Assembly: GCA_011503125.2 (NCBI GenBank)
Contig: WWBZ02000022.1
Span: 3,782,001 to 3,846,000 of the forward strand
Length of the DNA: 64,000 bases
Direction of reading: 5' to 3'
From: Botryosphaeria dothidea
Taxonomy: Eukaryota; Ascomycota; Dothideomycetes; Botryosphaeriales; Botryosphaeriaceae
Shown here: positions 55,101-64,000 of the stretch, piece after piece
Position numbering within the stretch: the stretch's first letter is position 1
Layout: each line of letters begins with the position of its first letter
The notes under the pieces: model-generated
What the model was told of the DNA's origin: nothing
Database searches by the model: none
Seen by the model: only the letters and a program-made list of their open reading frames with translations
Program-made: the position numbers and the translations under genes

Positions 55101-57735
55101 GTCATGGTTCTGGGATCTGGAGTGTACCGCATCGGTTCATCCGTTGAGTTTGACTGGTGCTCAGTCCGTGCTATCCGTACCTTGAGAGAAGCCGGCCACA
55201 AGACCGTCATGGTGAATTACAATCCTGAAACGGTAAGCACTGACTACGACGAAGCGGATCGTCTGTACTTTGAGACCATCAACCTCGAAACGATTCTCGA
55301 CATCTACCATCTCGAGAATTCCGGCGGAGTCATCATCTCCATGGGTGGACAGACGCCGAACAACATTGCTCTGCCTCTGCACCGCATGAACGTTAAGATC
55401 CTGGGTACTTCGCCCGAGATGATTGATACTGCAGAGAACCGTTATAAGTTCTCGCGTATGCTTGACCGGATCTCGGTCGACCAGCCCGCCTGGAAGGAGT
55501 TGACTAGCGTCCAAGAGGCCGAGGCGTTCTGCGACAAGGTTTCCTACCCCGTGCTAGTGCGGCCTTCATACGTTTTGTCGGGCGCCGCAATGAACACCGT
55601 CTACTCCAAGGCTGATCTCGAGAATTACTTGAACCAAGCTACCGATGTTTCTCGCGACCATCCCGTGGTGATTACCAAGTACATCGAGAACGCCAAGGAA
55701 ATCGAGATGGACGCTGTTGCCCGCAACGGTACTATGATCGGCCATTTCATTTCGGAGCACGTTGAGAATGCCGGTGTCCACTCTGGTGACGCTACTTTGA
55801 TCTTGCCTCCGCAGGATTTGGACCCCGAGACCGTTCGCCGCATCGAGGATGCCACTCGTAAGATCGGAAATGCCCTCAACGTCACCGGCCCCTTCAATAT
55901 CCAGTTTATCGCCAAGGACAACGATATTAAGGTCATTGAGTGCAACGTCCGCGCCTCTCGCTCTTTCCCCTTCGTCTCCAAGGTTATGGGTGTCGACTTG
56001 ATCGAGATGGCCACCAAGGCTATGGCTGGACTGCCCGTTGTGGAGTATCCAGAGGTCAACATCCCGTCAGACTACGTCGGTGTCAAGGTTCCGCAGTTCT
56101 CCTTCTCCAGACTTTCTGGCGCAGATCCTGTGCTTGGTGTTGAGATGGCCTCCACTGGTGAGGTTGCTTGCTTTGGTCGCACCAAATACGAGGCCTATAT
56201 CAAGGCTCTTATCTCCACTGGCTTCAGGCTGCCGAAAAAGAACATCCTCCTGTCCATTGGCTCGTTCAAGGACAAGTTGGAGATGCTTCCCTCTATCCAG
56301 CGCCTCCACCAAATGGGCTTCAATTTGTTCGCCACGGCCGGTACCGCCGACTATATCCAGGAGCACGGCATCCCCTGCAAGTTTTTGGAAGTTTTGGGTG
56401 GCACCGATGTTGACGCGGATCAGAAACCGGAGTACTCTCTCACTCAGCACTTGTCGAACAATCTGATCGACCTCTACATCAACCTGCCGTCTAGCAATCG
56501 CTTCCGCAGGCCCGCCAACTACATGAGCAGAGGCTACAAGACTCGTCGTATGGCTGTCGACTATCAAACTCCGTTGGTTACCAATGTCAAGAACGCCAAG
56601 CTGCTCATCGAGGCCCTTTCCCGGCACTACGATCTCGAGATCAGCAAGGTCGACTACCAAAACTTCTCAGCCGAGCGCAGGGAGAGCCAGATTGTACCGC
56701 ACGGTCTGGGTAGGACGAATGGCAACCTTACCTTGGGGCAGCTTCTCGCCAGGTCGCCTTTCAAGGGCAAGAACATTATCTCCGTCAAGCAAGTTTCTCG
56801 CGGTGATTTACATCTGCTTTTTACTGTTGCCCAGGAGATGCGTCTTGGTGCTCAGCGTCAAGGTGGCCTGGATATTCTCAAGGGAAGGGTCCTTTGCACT
56901 ATGTTCTACGAGCCCTCTACCAGGACCTCTGCCTCATTCGACGCTGCCATGAAGCGCCTGGGCGGTTCTGTCGTGGCCATCAGCGAGGCTCACTCGAGCA
57001 CCAAGAAGGGAGAGTCCCTCGGCGATACTATCCGCACTCTGGGCTGCTACGGGGATGCGATTGTCCTTCGCCACCCCGACGGTGACTCCGTCCACGAAGC
57101 CGCCAAGGTCTCAAACGTTCCTATCATCAACGCCGGCAACGGCAGCCGGGAGCACCCCAGCCAGGCCTTCCTCGATCTCTTCACGATCCGTGAAGAACTT
57201 GGCACCGTCAAGGGTCTCACCATTACTTTCGTGGGCGATCTCCTGTACGGCCGGCCGACGCACTCTCTGTGTGAGCTTCTCAAGCACTATGACGACATCA
57301 AGATCCAGCTTGTGTCGCCTGAGACGCTCCGCATGCCGGAAGAGATCCGCGAGGTCTTGAAGCAGCGCGGTCAGCTTCTTACGGAGAGCTTTGAGCTCAC
57401 GCCGGAGATTGTTGCCCGCACCGATGTTCTCTACTGCACTCGTGTGCAGAAGGAGCGTTTCCCCGACCTGGAACATTACGAGCGTGTCAAGGACAGCTTC
57501 GTTGTTGACAACGCCGTCATGAAGAATGCGAAGGAGAGCATGATCGTCATGCACCCGCTGCCGCGTAACAGGGAAATCCCAGAGGAGGTTGATACAGACC
57601 CCAGGGCGGCGTACTTCAGACAGGTGAGTGATTCCCCTTCCCCGCTGTCCAGAAAAGCGTACTAATTAGTTCCAACAGATGAGATACGGACTGTACACTC
57701 GCATGGCTCTGTTGGCTTTGGTGTTGGCTCCGTAG
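52115..57735 (+). CDS. URA2: Multifunctional pyrimidine protein: glutamine-dependent carbamoyl-phosphate synthase / aspartate transcarbamylase
   Basis: Three exons, 52115-52697, 52753-57623 and 57679-57735 (introns 55 nt each), encode 1,836 residues. It makes carbamoyl phosphate and carbamoyl-aspartate, the first two steps of UMP synthesis, in the cytosol. Order: small and glutaminase domains (1-400; catalytic Cys297 in FGICLGHQ, His and Glu in FHPEH); synthase halves (about 430-1345; [17 protein letters not shown], then [15 protein letters not shown]); the allosteric MGS-like domain (about 1350-1450; [11 protein letters not shown]); a short linker; ATCase (about 1528-1836; [30 protein letters not shown]). 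Yeast Ura2 (about 2,214 aa) and Aspergillus PyrABCN carry an inactive dihydroorotase-like domain of nearly 400 residues after a VDYQ motif. Here VDYQ (about 1493) is followed by only some 35 residues before ATCase. UTP feedback through the MGS domain is expected. Confidence 0.95.
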
Positions 57736-58319
57736 ACCGTCGGTTCATAAAAGTTTTCTTTTCGACAGGGATTTTTGGGCGTTTGTTTGTGGATACAGCG
57801 CACTATATGGTCTTCCGAACCAACCAGCGTACAAAAAAAAAGCGATCGGGACGCGTATCTTTTCTTCTCGCACGTAGAATCGACACAGCGAAATCGGCGT
57901 TTTCTCATTTCGTAGAATTTAGAAAACGGGTTAAAGCAACTGGGAGGACGTACTCGAATCGGGTTATTTGAGTATCGTGTCATGACAATTGGGTATATCC
58001 GTGATGATAACGACGATGCATTGGGTATGTGCGTTGCCTGTATTATTTTATGTATGTTTGTACGACGTTTATGATGTATGTATATGTATTCGTAGGGGTT
58101 GGGGGGAACGTATTTCATTTTTTCCGTAGCGTATATCTGTATAGTAATGTTTGTAGTTTAATTGGTAATGTATATTCAATCTTCAAACAAGTCATTGGAG
58201 CAAAAGAAAAAACGCCAGTTTCCAAGTGGTGACTTCGAAGTATTTCCGCCTTCTCCCAAACCACAAGTTTCGAAAGTAACCAGTCCCGCTTTTTCGGTTC
58301 TCTGTAGGACTGAGCTGCT
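57736..58319. other. Convergent intergenic region, AT-rich with TGTATG motifs
   Basis: About 0.58 kb between the 3' ends of URA2 and the R-SNARE gene. The part around 58040-58180 is rich in TGTA/TATG, as in fungal 3'UTRs and polyadenylation regions. No gene seen. Confidence 0.5.
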
Positions 58320-59198
58320 TTAGTGACCGATACACCTGGACCACCCTGCATTGGAGAGTCAGCACAACGCACCCATCAAAGGAAATGAAAAGCTTTGGGG
58401 AAATTTTTTACGTACCAGGAAGCCCACAGCCAAATCCGACAAACAGGTAAATCAAGAAAATGACGACAACGACCAGCAGCACCATCAGCTTGACGTTCTT
58501 CCACCACATGCGCCTGCGCAGGCCCCTGCTCCGCACACGGAAGTCACGGGCGTTGCCGCCCAGGCGGTCCGTCTTGTCGACGAGCAGGTCGATGCGCTCG
58601 CCGCGCTCGAGCACGCGCTCAATGTTCTCGGTCATGATCTCGCGCACGCCGGCGATCTCGGTCTGCACGTTGCGGATCGCGTCGTTCTGGCCTTCCTCGC
58701 TCGCGCCCATGTCGATCATCAGCCGCTTCAGCGTCGCGTTGAAGGCGGCCGCGCCGTAGGGCGGCAGGGCGGCGAAGTCGGTGCAGACGGGCTCATATTC
58801 GGCGAGGAAGCGCTTTTTGATCTCAACGAGGAAGCCGAACGGCACGCGGCGGCCCAGCGATGAGTTGGCGATGACGAGGTACGACAGGCCGCCGGCGGAG
58901 GGCTGGGAAGAGGGGTATTCGGAGGGTGCGGAGGCGATGTAGTGGATGAAGTGTTGGCCGTGGGTGTAGGTGAGTTTTTGCGGGGTGGCATGAGAGATCT
59001 TGGGGAGGATGAGCGAGGCGAGGGAGGAGGTTTGGGAGGAGGCGGAGGCGGTGTGCTCGGTGAGGATGGTGCTGTTGTAGGCGATGCACGCACTGAAAGC
59101 GGGGAGAAGATGTCGGTATGGAGCTGATGGACAGGGAATAGGCAGCAGGAGTTGCGGACGTACTAGAGCAGCGGCGTGCTGGTGGATGAGGACGCCAT
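58320..59198 (-). CDS. VAMP7-type longin R-SNARE (synaptobrevin family)
   Basis: Three exons on the minus strand, 59164-59198, 58416-59092 and 58320-58345, encode 245 residues. The short first exon (MASSSTSTPLLY) joins to ACIAYNSTILTEH, starting a longin domain (about 8-130; PFGFLVEIKKRF at its end). The SNARE helix (about 150-205) has the central-layer Arg in NIERVLERGERIDLL, with LVDKTDRLGGNARDF following. A basic segment precedes one C-terminal membrane helix (LMVLLVVVVIFLIYLF) and a short lumenal tail, finished by the third exon as GWSRCIGH. R-SNAREs of this type (VAMP7/Nyv1-like) drive fusion with endosomes, the vacuole or the plasma membrane. Introns are 71 and 70 nt. The exact paralogue (Nyv1 or another) is not certain. 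Confidence 0.9.
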
Positions 59199-61037
59199 GG
59201 TGTTGAGCTGATGAGAGCTGGCTGGCACTCGTCGACGGGCAGAACGGGTTCCGCTGTGGTCTGGGTGTTGGGTTGGAACAGGCGACGAAGCTGGGGAAGG
59301 CGGAGTGGCCGGTAGGCGTGTGGACGACGTGTGTGGCTGGATCGTGTCCAGAGATGGTGTTGCTATTGGAAGCTTCCCTTGCCAGGCATCATCATCGTCA
59401 CCGTCACCGTCACCCCCTCCACGTGCCGAGGCTTGGCAGCAGCGCTCGCGCTAGTCGCAGATCCGCTCCGCACTTTTCCCAGCGTCGCTCAACCCCGAAG
59501 CCTCAAGTCTTCTTCCACTTCATCCGCCCGTCGTACGATGCCAATGACTCTACCGTCCCCTCGTCACACCACGAGGTACACAGCCCAAGTACCTCGCGCA
59601 GAGACGGCTCGCTACATCCGCGTGCGCCCGCTAACCCGTCCCTTCTGCCCTCCTCTGCCCTAAAGCCGATACGGCCCGATTGCCGAGACGAATTGAGCAG
59701 TGCTCTCGCCGGGACGAGCGCGGTTTTGCTGGAGAATCCTTGCGATGAATCGATTTCTCGCGATCCTCTGTCGGATACGCACCCCCGGATGAGCGCCTTC
59801 AAACCCGACAATGCACACAGTGCCTACGTCAGCAACAAGGCAACCACTGCTGCGTGCGCTGGCTTTAAGGGTACGTGCTCAGGCCTCAAGCTACGAGTAC
59901 CTCTTGCCGCGTGCTGCTGAGACCGGTGTGCTTTGCTCGGAGCTTCTGCGGGCGTCATGGCAAGCCGTTGTTTCCGCCTTCGACCCTGCCAAGATTGCGT
60001 GGGCAAATGGGCTCAGCCAGCCTGTTCAGTAATCTAGCAGAATGTTCATTAGCACCAGTTGACGATTGGAGCGCTGCAGTTGGTGTTGCCAAGCTAGGTG
60101 GAAAGAGTAAGGATGATTAAAGAGCAATGGGGATGGTCACCATATTCACACCGTTAGCAAGTTCGTATTTGGCAGATCGCTTCAATCTTCTTTGAGGAGA
60201 GCGTTGGTTGCAACACCACGAGCTTCGTGGTCAATAGTTCTGATTGAGCTACCGCCGCTGACAGCTGCTTCACGATACACTTTAGCTCCAATTTCCATCT
60301 AAGCCTGCCTGCCGAATCCAGGACATGGGCCAGACGAGGTCGGTCGCGTACCCGTGCTTCCGCACCTATGGTCTGCCTGCAGCCTCAAATTTGCGCATTA
60401 GCTTCCGTTGGGTGTTCGTCAGAGCTAGACGGCCTGCGCAGAGACTAGTAGGGGAGGTGCCAATTTAAGGTATCTCGGAGGGCCGCTAGCTGGGGATTCC
60501 CAGCACACCACCCCGTTGACACCACGTGCGCTTGGCGCCCTTCTAGACCACTCTCCGTCAAGCGTTCCTATGGTGCAGCTCCTACTCGCTCGCCTCACCC
60601 TTTCTCTTGCTGTTCGAATCCAGGATGGCCGTTGCGGAATCGTCGTCCGGATCACCTGTTCCCCAAAGCTTATGCCCGGTTGTGGATCTCAACCGGACAG
60701 TTTCGCCGTTTCCCCGCTGGCAATGGTTGCGTTATTGTTCAGACGGCCGTACCGTGCGATCCTTTGGTGGCCGGCGTTCTTATACGCCATGCCATCCCGC
60801 AGCTTGGACTTTAATTTCTCCCTCTTGCGCTGTAGCTCCCTCCGCATCGAAGTGTGCCACCGTACCTTACAATTGGGACAGCTCACAGGTTTGATATCCC
60901 CAATCACTTGACCATCAAGTGACCTTTTCATCGTCTCTCCGCTTCCTCACTCCCTCTCCCTTAAAGGCTTGCAATCTTCCTTCCAACAAGGAAGCTGAAC
61001 AAAGTATCCACCCGATACTTTGTATTTTCTTCTTCCA
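59199..61037. other. Divergent intergenic region
   Basis: About 1.8 kb between the R-SNARE and the rhodopsin-domain gene. A (CACCGT)3-like run occurs near 59397-59414. A 215-codon frame at 59273-59920 has no protein-like features. A GTTCGAATCC near 60614 resembles a tRNA B box but has no cloverleaf around it. Confidence 0.45.
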
Positions 61038-62693
61038 ATGTCATCTCTGGTGGGCGACCTTAGACCAGGCACATGGCCCGAGCCCAACTATGTTAACCCC
61101 CAGACTCGCACATCTCTCGTTCTGGGGCTCATGATCTCAGGAGCCGCACTCTCCGTCATGTTCACTGCCGGGAGGTTGCTCGCGAAGGCAAAACGTAGTA
61201 GTAAAGGAGCTCTTGGGTCTGACGACTGGCTTATGACTCTTTCTACAGTTCGTAAACCACATGATACCGTCTATTTCTCATTCACACTAATAGTCTATGT
61301 AGGTCATGATGCTTGGTGTGAATATACTCGGCTGCGTATCGACCACTGTAGGCTCCGGCTATCATACATGGGACGTTAGACCGGAGTGGCCCATCCCGTG
61401 GGGAAAGGTTAGATCCCCATGTGCGTGAATCCTCGTCCTCGAACAGGCCGTTCTCTCTGGTCCTCGCTTCATGTGCAGGTCTTGGTTCTCCGGGTTCTCC
61501 CTGCCCATTGCTATTAGATCGTACCTCCATGCTGATACATCTCATAGATTGATCTTGCGACATATGGTCAGTGATCTGAAAGCTTAATTATAGACCATTC
61601 AAACTCATAACTGGCAGTGCTATTCATTCCAAGCGTTTCTATCACCAAGAGTAAGCAATACTTAGACTAGATCTTTGCGATTATCACTAATTTGCTCTAG
61701 TTTCACTATGCGTCTCTTATCTCAAGCTGTTCCCCTCTCGCACAAACCAATGGTTCTGCTACATCACCATTGCCTTCCTCACTCTCTGGTCCCTGACGTT
61801 CGTCTTCCTCATGATGTTCGCATGCCGGTACGTCCAGAGCCCCCTTTCAATCTCACCTTCCCTCACAAGGAAAAAAAAAACTCACGCCTCCGATCACGCA
61901 CAACAGCCCCATCGCCGGTTTCTGGGACCCGAACCTCCCGCACACCAAATGCCTGCACATCAAAGCCCTCCTCATCCTCACCGGTGCCCTCAACTCCGTC
62001 ACCGACTTCGCTGTCTTCCTGTGGCCCGTCAAGACGCTGTGGCAGATCCAGCTGCCGCTCCTCCACCGCTGCAGCCTCGTCGTCGCCTTCGGCATCGGCT
62101 GCCTCGTCTGCGTTGCCGGTGTCGTGCGCGCCTGGTACATGGAGGTCTACTTCGCCTCCGACGATCCATACTGGAAGGCTGCCATGCTCTGGGTCATTGT
62201 GAGTGTGGAGGGAAATTTCGGTATTGTGTGTGGGTGCTTGCCGACGCTCAAGCCACTCGCGAAGATGCTGTTCCCGCAGTTCTTTGCGAGCAGAAGCGAT
62301 TTGGCGGCGGATAAGGAGGTCGAGCTTGCGGAGCGCGAGGTCGGCTCTGAGGACTCGTCGGAGCGAGGGGAGGTGGTGGTGGTGGAGTTCCCGTTCGGCA
62401 ACATCAGTAATCCGGGGAGGAGCGGTGATGGGACCGTCGTCGACGCGGAAGCCAAGGAAGGGAAGAAACAGTCGCTAGAAGCTCGTGTACGGAGAAGGAG
62501 AGACGATGATGTTTGGGCGGAGGTGGATACAAGGTTGCCGGTGAGCGGGTTCACGATATTGCAGACGGTGACACTACACGATAGCAGGCGGAATTCTGTG
62601 GACGTTGGGAACCGCCACTCCGCGCAGTCCGCCCTTTCGGCTCGGTCACTGGAGGATGACAGCAGTAGTGAAGAGCACATATTGAAGCCATAG
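61038..62693 (+). CDS. Fungal rhodopsin-domain seven-helix integral membrane protein
   Basis: Six exons, 61038-61247, 61303-61407, 61548-61566, 61618-61650, 61701-61827 and 61907-62693, encode 426 residues. Exons 3 and 4 are just 19 and 33 nt; they join as IDLATYVLFIPSVSITK and lead to ISLCVSYLKLFPSRTNQWF, the third-helix signature of the fungal rhodopsin-domain (PF20684-like) family. Other family marks are DDWLMTLST before helix 2, GSGYHTWDV, RPIAGFWDP, VFLWPVKTLWQIQLPLLHR and a conserved C-terminal helix (VEGNFGIVCGCLPTLKPL). The last 130 residues are a charged, disordered cytoplasmic tail. No CFEM domain precedes the helices. Proteins of this family are called GPCR-like and are often expanded in plant-associated fungi; ligands are mostly unknown. 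The 3' end is 239 bp from the convergent galactanase gene. Confidence 0.85.
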
Positions 62694-62932
62694 ACGGGCT
62701 GGTCTAAAGAGCGTAAATGAAATTGACATCTAATGAATGATGAAAAACTGTGTTTAGAAGTATGTCGACAGGAGTATGAACGGTTACAGTGACTTTCACT
62801 CATCAAGGTTCATCGGTGCACAGTTTTCAAGGATTTCATTCAATGTACAACCAGTATCTGACCAGCCTATCAAATATATTCATCAGAAGGTAAACTTCCC
62901 TCCCCCCCTGGTCCAATGGGGCCCAATTGCTT

Positions 62933-64000
62933 TTAGCCGAACATATTGACCGACGACCTCGCCGTAGCGCTGGTCTTCGGCCAGTTGTCCCAGTTAACGT
63001 CAAACAGGATGTTATCGTCACAGTCGCTTCCCAGCGCCGTGTTGTTGATGAAGCCCGGCTCCCAGTAGAAGATACCGGCGCCCAAGCCATCCGGAACATT
63101 GTTCAGCACATCAACCACCGCGCCAACCCAATCGCTCTGGCCCTGAGCAGAGACAGCAAAGTCGGCAGACAGGTCGACGCCGGAGCAGCTGGTCGGCCAG
63201 TCCGTCTCGGCGACGTACAGCGGCTTACCGTACGTGCTGGCGAGGGTGTTGAGGCTGCTCTGCAGCGCCGTCGTGGTGGCGGCCGTGTCGAAGAAGGGGT
63301 AGAAGGAGAAGCCGAAGACATCGACCATGTCCTGCGTGACGGTGCCCTCGTCGAACAGGCCCTTGAACCACCACGTCATGGTCGCCTCGTCCCAGCCGTT
63401 GTTCAGGTGGATCATGACCTTGGGCTTGGTCGCACCCGCGGTCACGGCGTCGTCGACGCCCGCGCGCGCGGCCGCCCACAGCGTGGCGAAGCCGGAAAAG
63501 TCATTGTGGGCGATCTTGCCGTCCGGGAAGAGCATGCCCTGGATGATCTCGTTGCCGATCGACAGGATGTCCAGCGTGACGCCTGCGTCAGAGAAGGACT
63601 GCAGCGTCGACTTGACGTAGGACCGCACCGAGCCGGCGAGATCAGAGGTGTCGAACGAGGTTGGCGTGGCCTGGTTGGAAGGGTCGGCCCATGTGTCGGA
63701 GAGATGCAGGTCGAGGTAGATCTTGTGGCCGGCCTGGGAGAAGCGCTTGGCGAGATCGAGGGTGTAGTCGAGGCCGTAGGCTTCGCCGGTCCAGAGTCTG
63801 AAATGAGGCTTCATTAGTTTTTTGCTACATCTTCTCCAGACATAAATTACGATGATCGAGACATAAAAGGTGGACAGGATTGTATAAGCGTTTGGTATCG
63901 GCTTCAACCACCCATACGTGGTGGATTGTGCAACGATGTTAGGATTGAATATTCAGCAAGACGTACCTCAGCCTGACGCTATCCATGCCACCGGCACCGA
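62933..64000 (-). CDS. GH53 arabinogalactan endo-beta-1,4-galactanase (3' part)
   Basis: The minus-strand gene enters from beyond the right edge. Visible are the end of one exon (63967-64000) and the last exon (62933-63797), separated by a 169-nt intron; together about 298 residues of a usual 340-370, so the signal peptide and first strands are outside the window. The joined segment reads GGMDSVRLRLWTG. The acid/base Glu is in ILSIGNEIIQG and the nucleophile Glu in PLYVAETDWP. Other GH53 marks are YLDLHLSDTWADP, WWFKGLFDEG, GFSFYPFF and GIFYWEPGFI. Members are secreted and cut beta-1,4-galactan side chains of pectin, consistent with a plant-degrading or plant-associated life. A longer intron is unusual among its neighbours but leaves the frame intact. 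Confidence 0.95.

Noticed and set aside
59273..59920. 215-codon frame near the R-SNARE start
   Set aside because: Low-complexity His/Arg/Ser translation, no domain, and no partner exons with plausible splice sites.
60600..60630. GTTCGAATCC resembling a tRNA B box
   Set aside because: No A box, acceptor stem or cloverleaf pairing could be found at the required distances on either strand.

Overview
The window is nuclear DNA of a filamentous ascomycete (Pezizomycotina; Dothideomycetes is my best guess, but I cannot prove it without comparison). The basis is: GC-rich coding sequence, short GT-AG introns (about 47-80 nt, a few of 100-400 nt) with CTAAC/CTGAC branch points, genes on both strands without operons, and a gene set typical of moulds (ATG18, PPS1, YVC1, an Arb1-family protein, a fungal rhodopsin-fold membrane protein, GH53 galactanase). 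Exon structures below were built by hand: each junction was chosen so that the spliced frame is open, the total is a multiple of three and the joined protein reads like its family.

Layout. 1-5.3 kb: start of a secreted protease-like gene (minus, cut by the window edge), a small unknown gene, then a 3.8 kb non-coding stretch. 5.3-12.8 kb: a CSC1/OSCA-like calcium-permeable channel, a 3.6 kb gap, then a zinc alcohol dehydrogenase. 13.6-22.1 kb: a low-complexity unknown protein, ATG18 and, divergently, the wybutosine enzyme TYW4/PPM2 carrying a JmjC domain. 25.1-27.5 kb: the PPS1 dual-specificity phosphatase. 28.5-44.2 kb: three paralogues of a fungal LPxEIRxxIYE (2EXR/F-box-like) family, two in tandem and one inverted about 10 kb away, with CLP1 (mRNA 3'-end processing), an N-anchored unknown protein and a La-motif/Arb1 fusion between them. 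44.4-50.99 kb: an aldo-keto reductase and the vacuolar TRP channel YVC1, which has a 12-nt microexon. 52.1-57.7 kb: the pyrimidine enzyme URA2/pyrABCN. 58.3-64 kb: a VAMP7-type R-SNARE, a rhodopsin-domain membrane protein and the 3' part of a GH53 endo-galactanase.

There is no single pathway cluster. Loose themes are vacuole/membrane traffic and calcium (ATG18, YVC1, R-SNARE, CSC1-like) and RNA processing (CLP1, La-Arb1, TYW4).

Most unusual observations: (1) URA2 is only 1,836 residues and appears to lack the whole dihydroorotase-like domain that fungal URA2 proteins normally keep between the carbamoyl-phosphate synthase and aspartate transcarbamylase parts; its ATCase also has an altered GDLKYGRTVHS motif. 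(2) A La RNA-binding motif is fused to the Argonaute-chaperone subunit Arb1. (3) The three paralogues show shared and lost introns, one intron being stop-free and divisible by three. (4) YVC1 has a 12-nt microexon. I saw no tRNA, rRNA, transposon or CRISPR.
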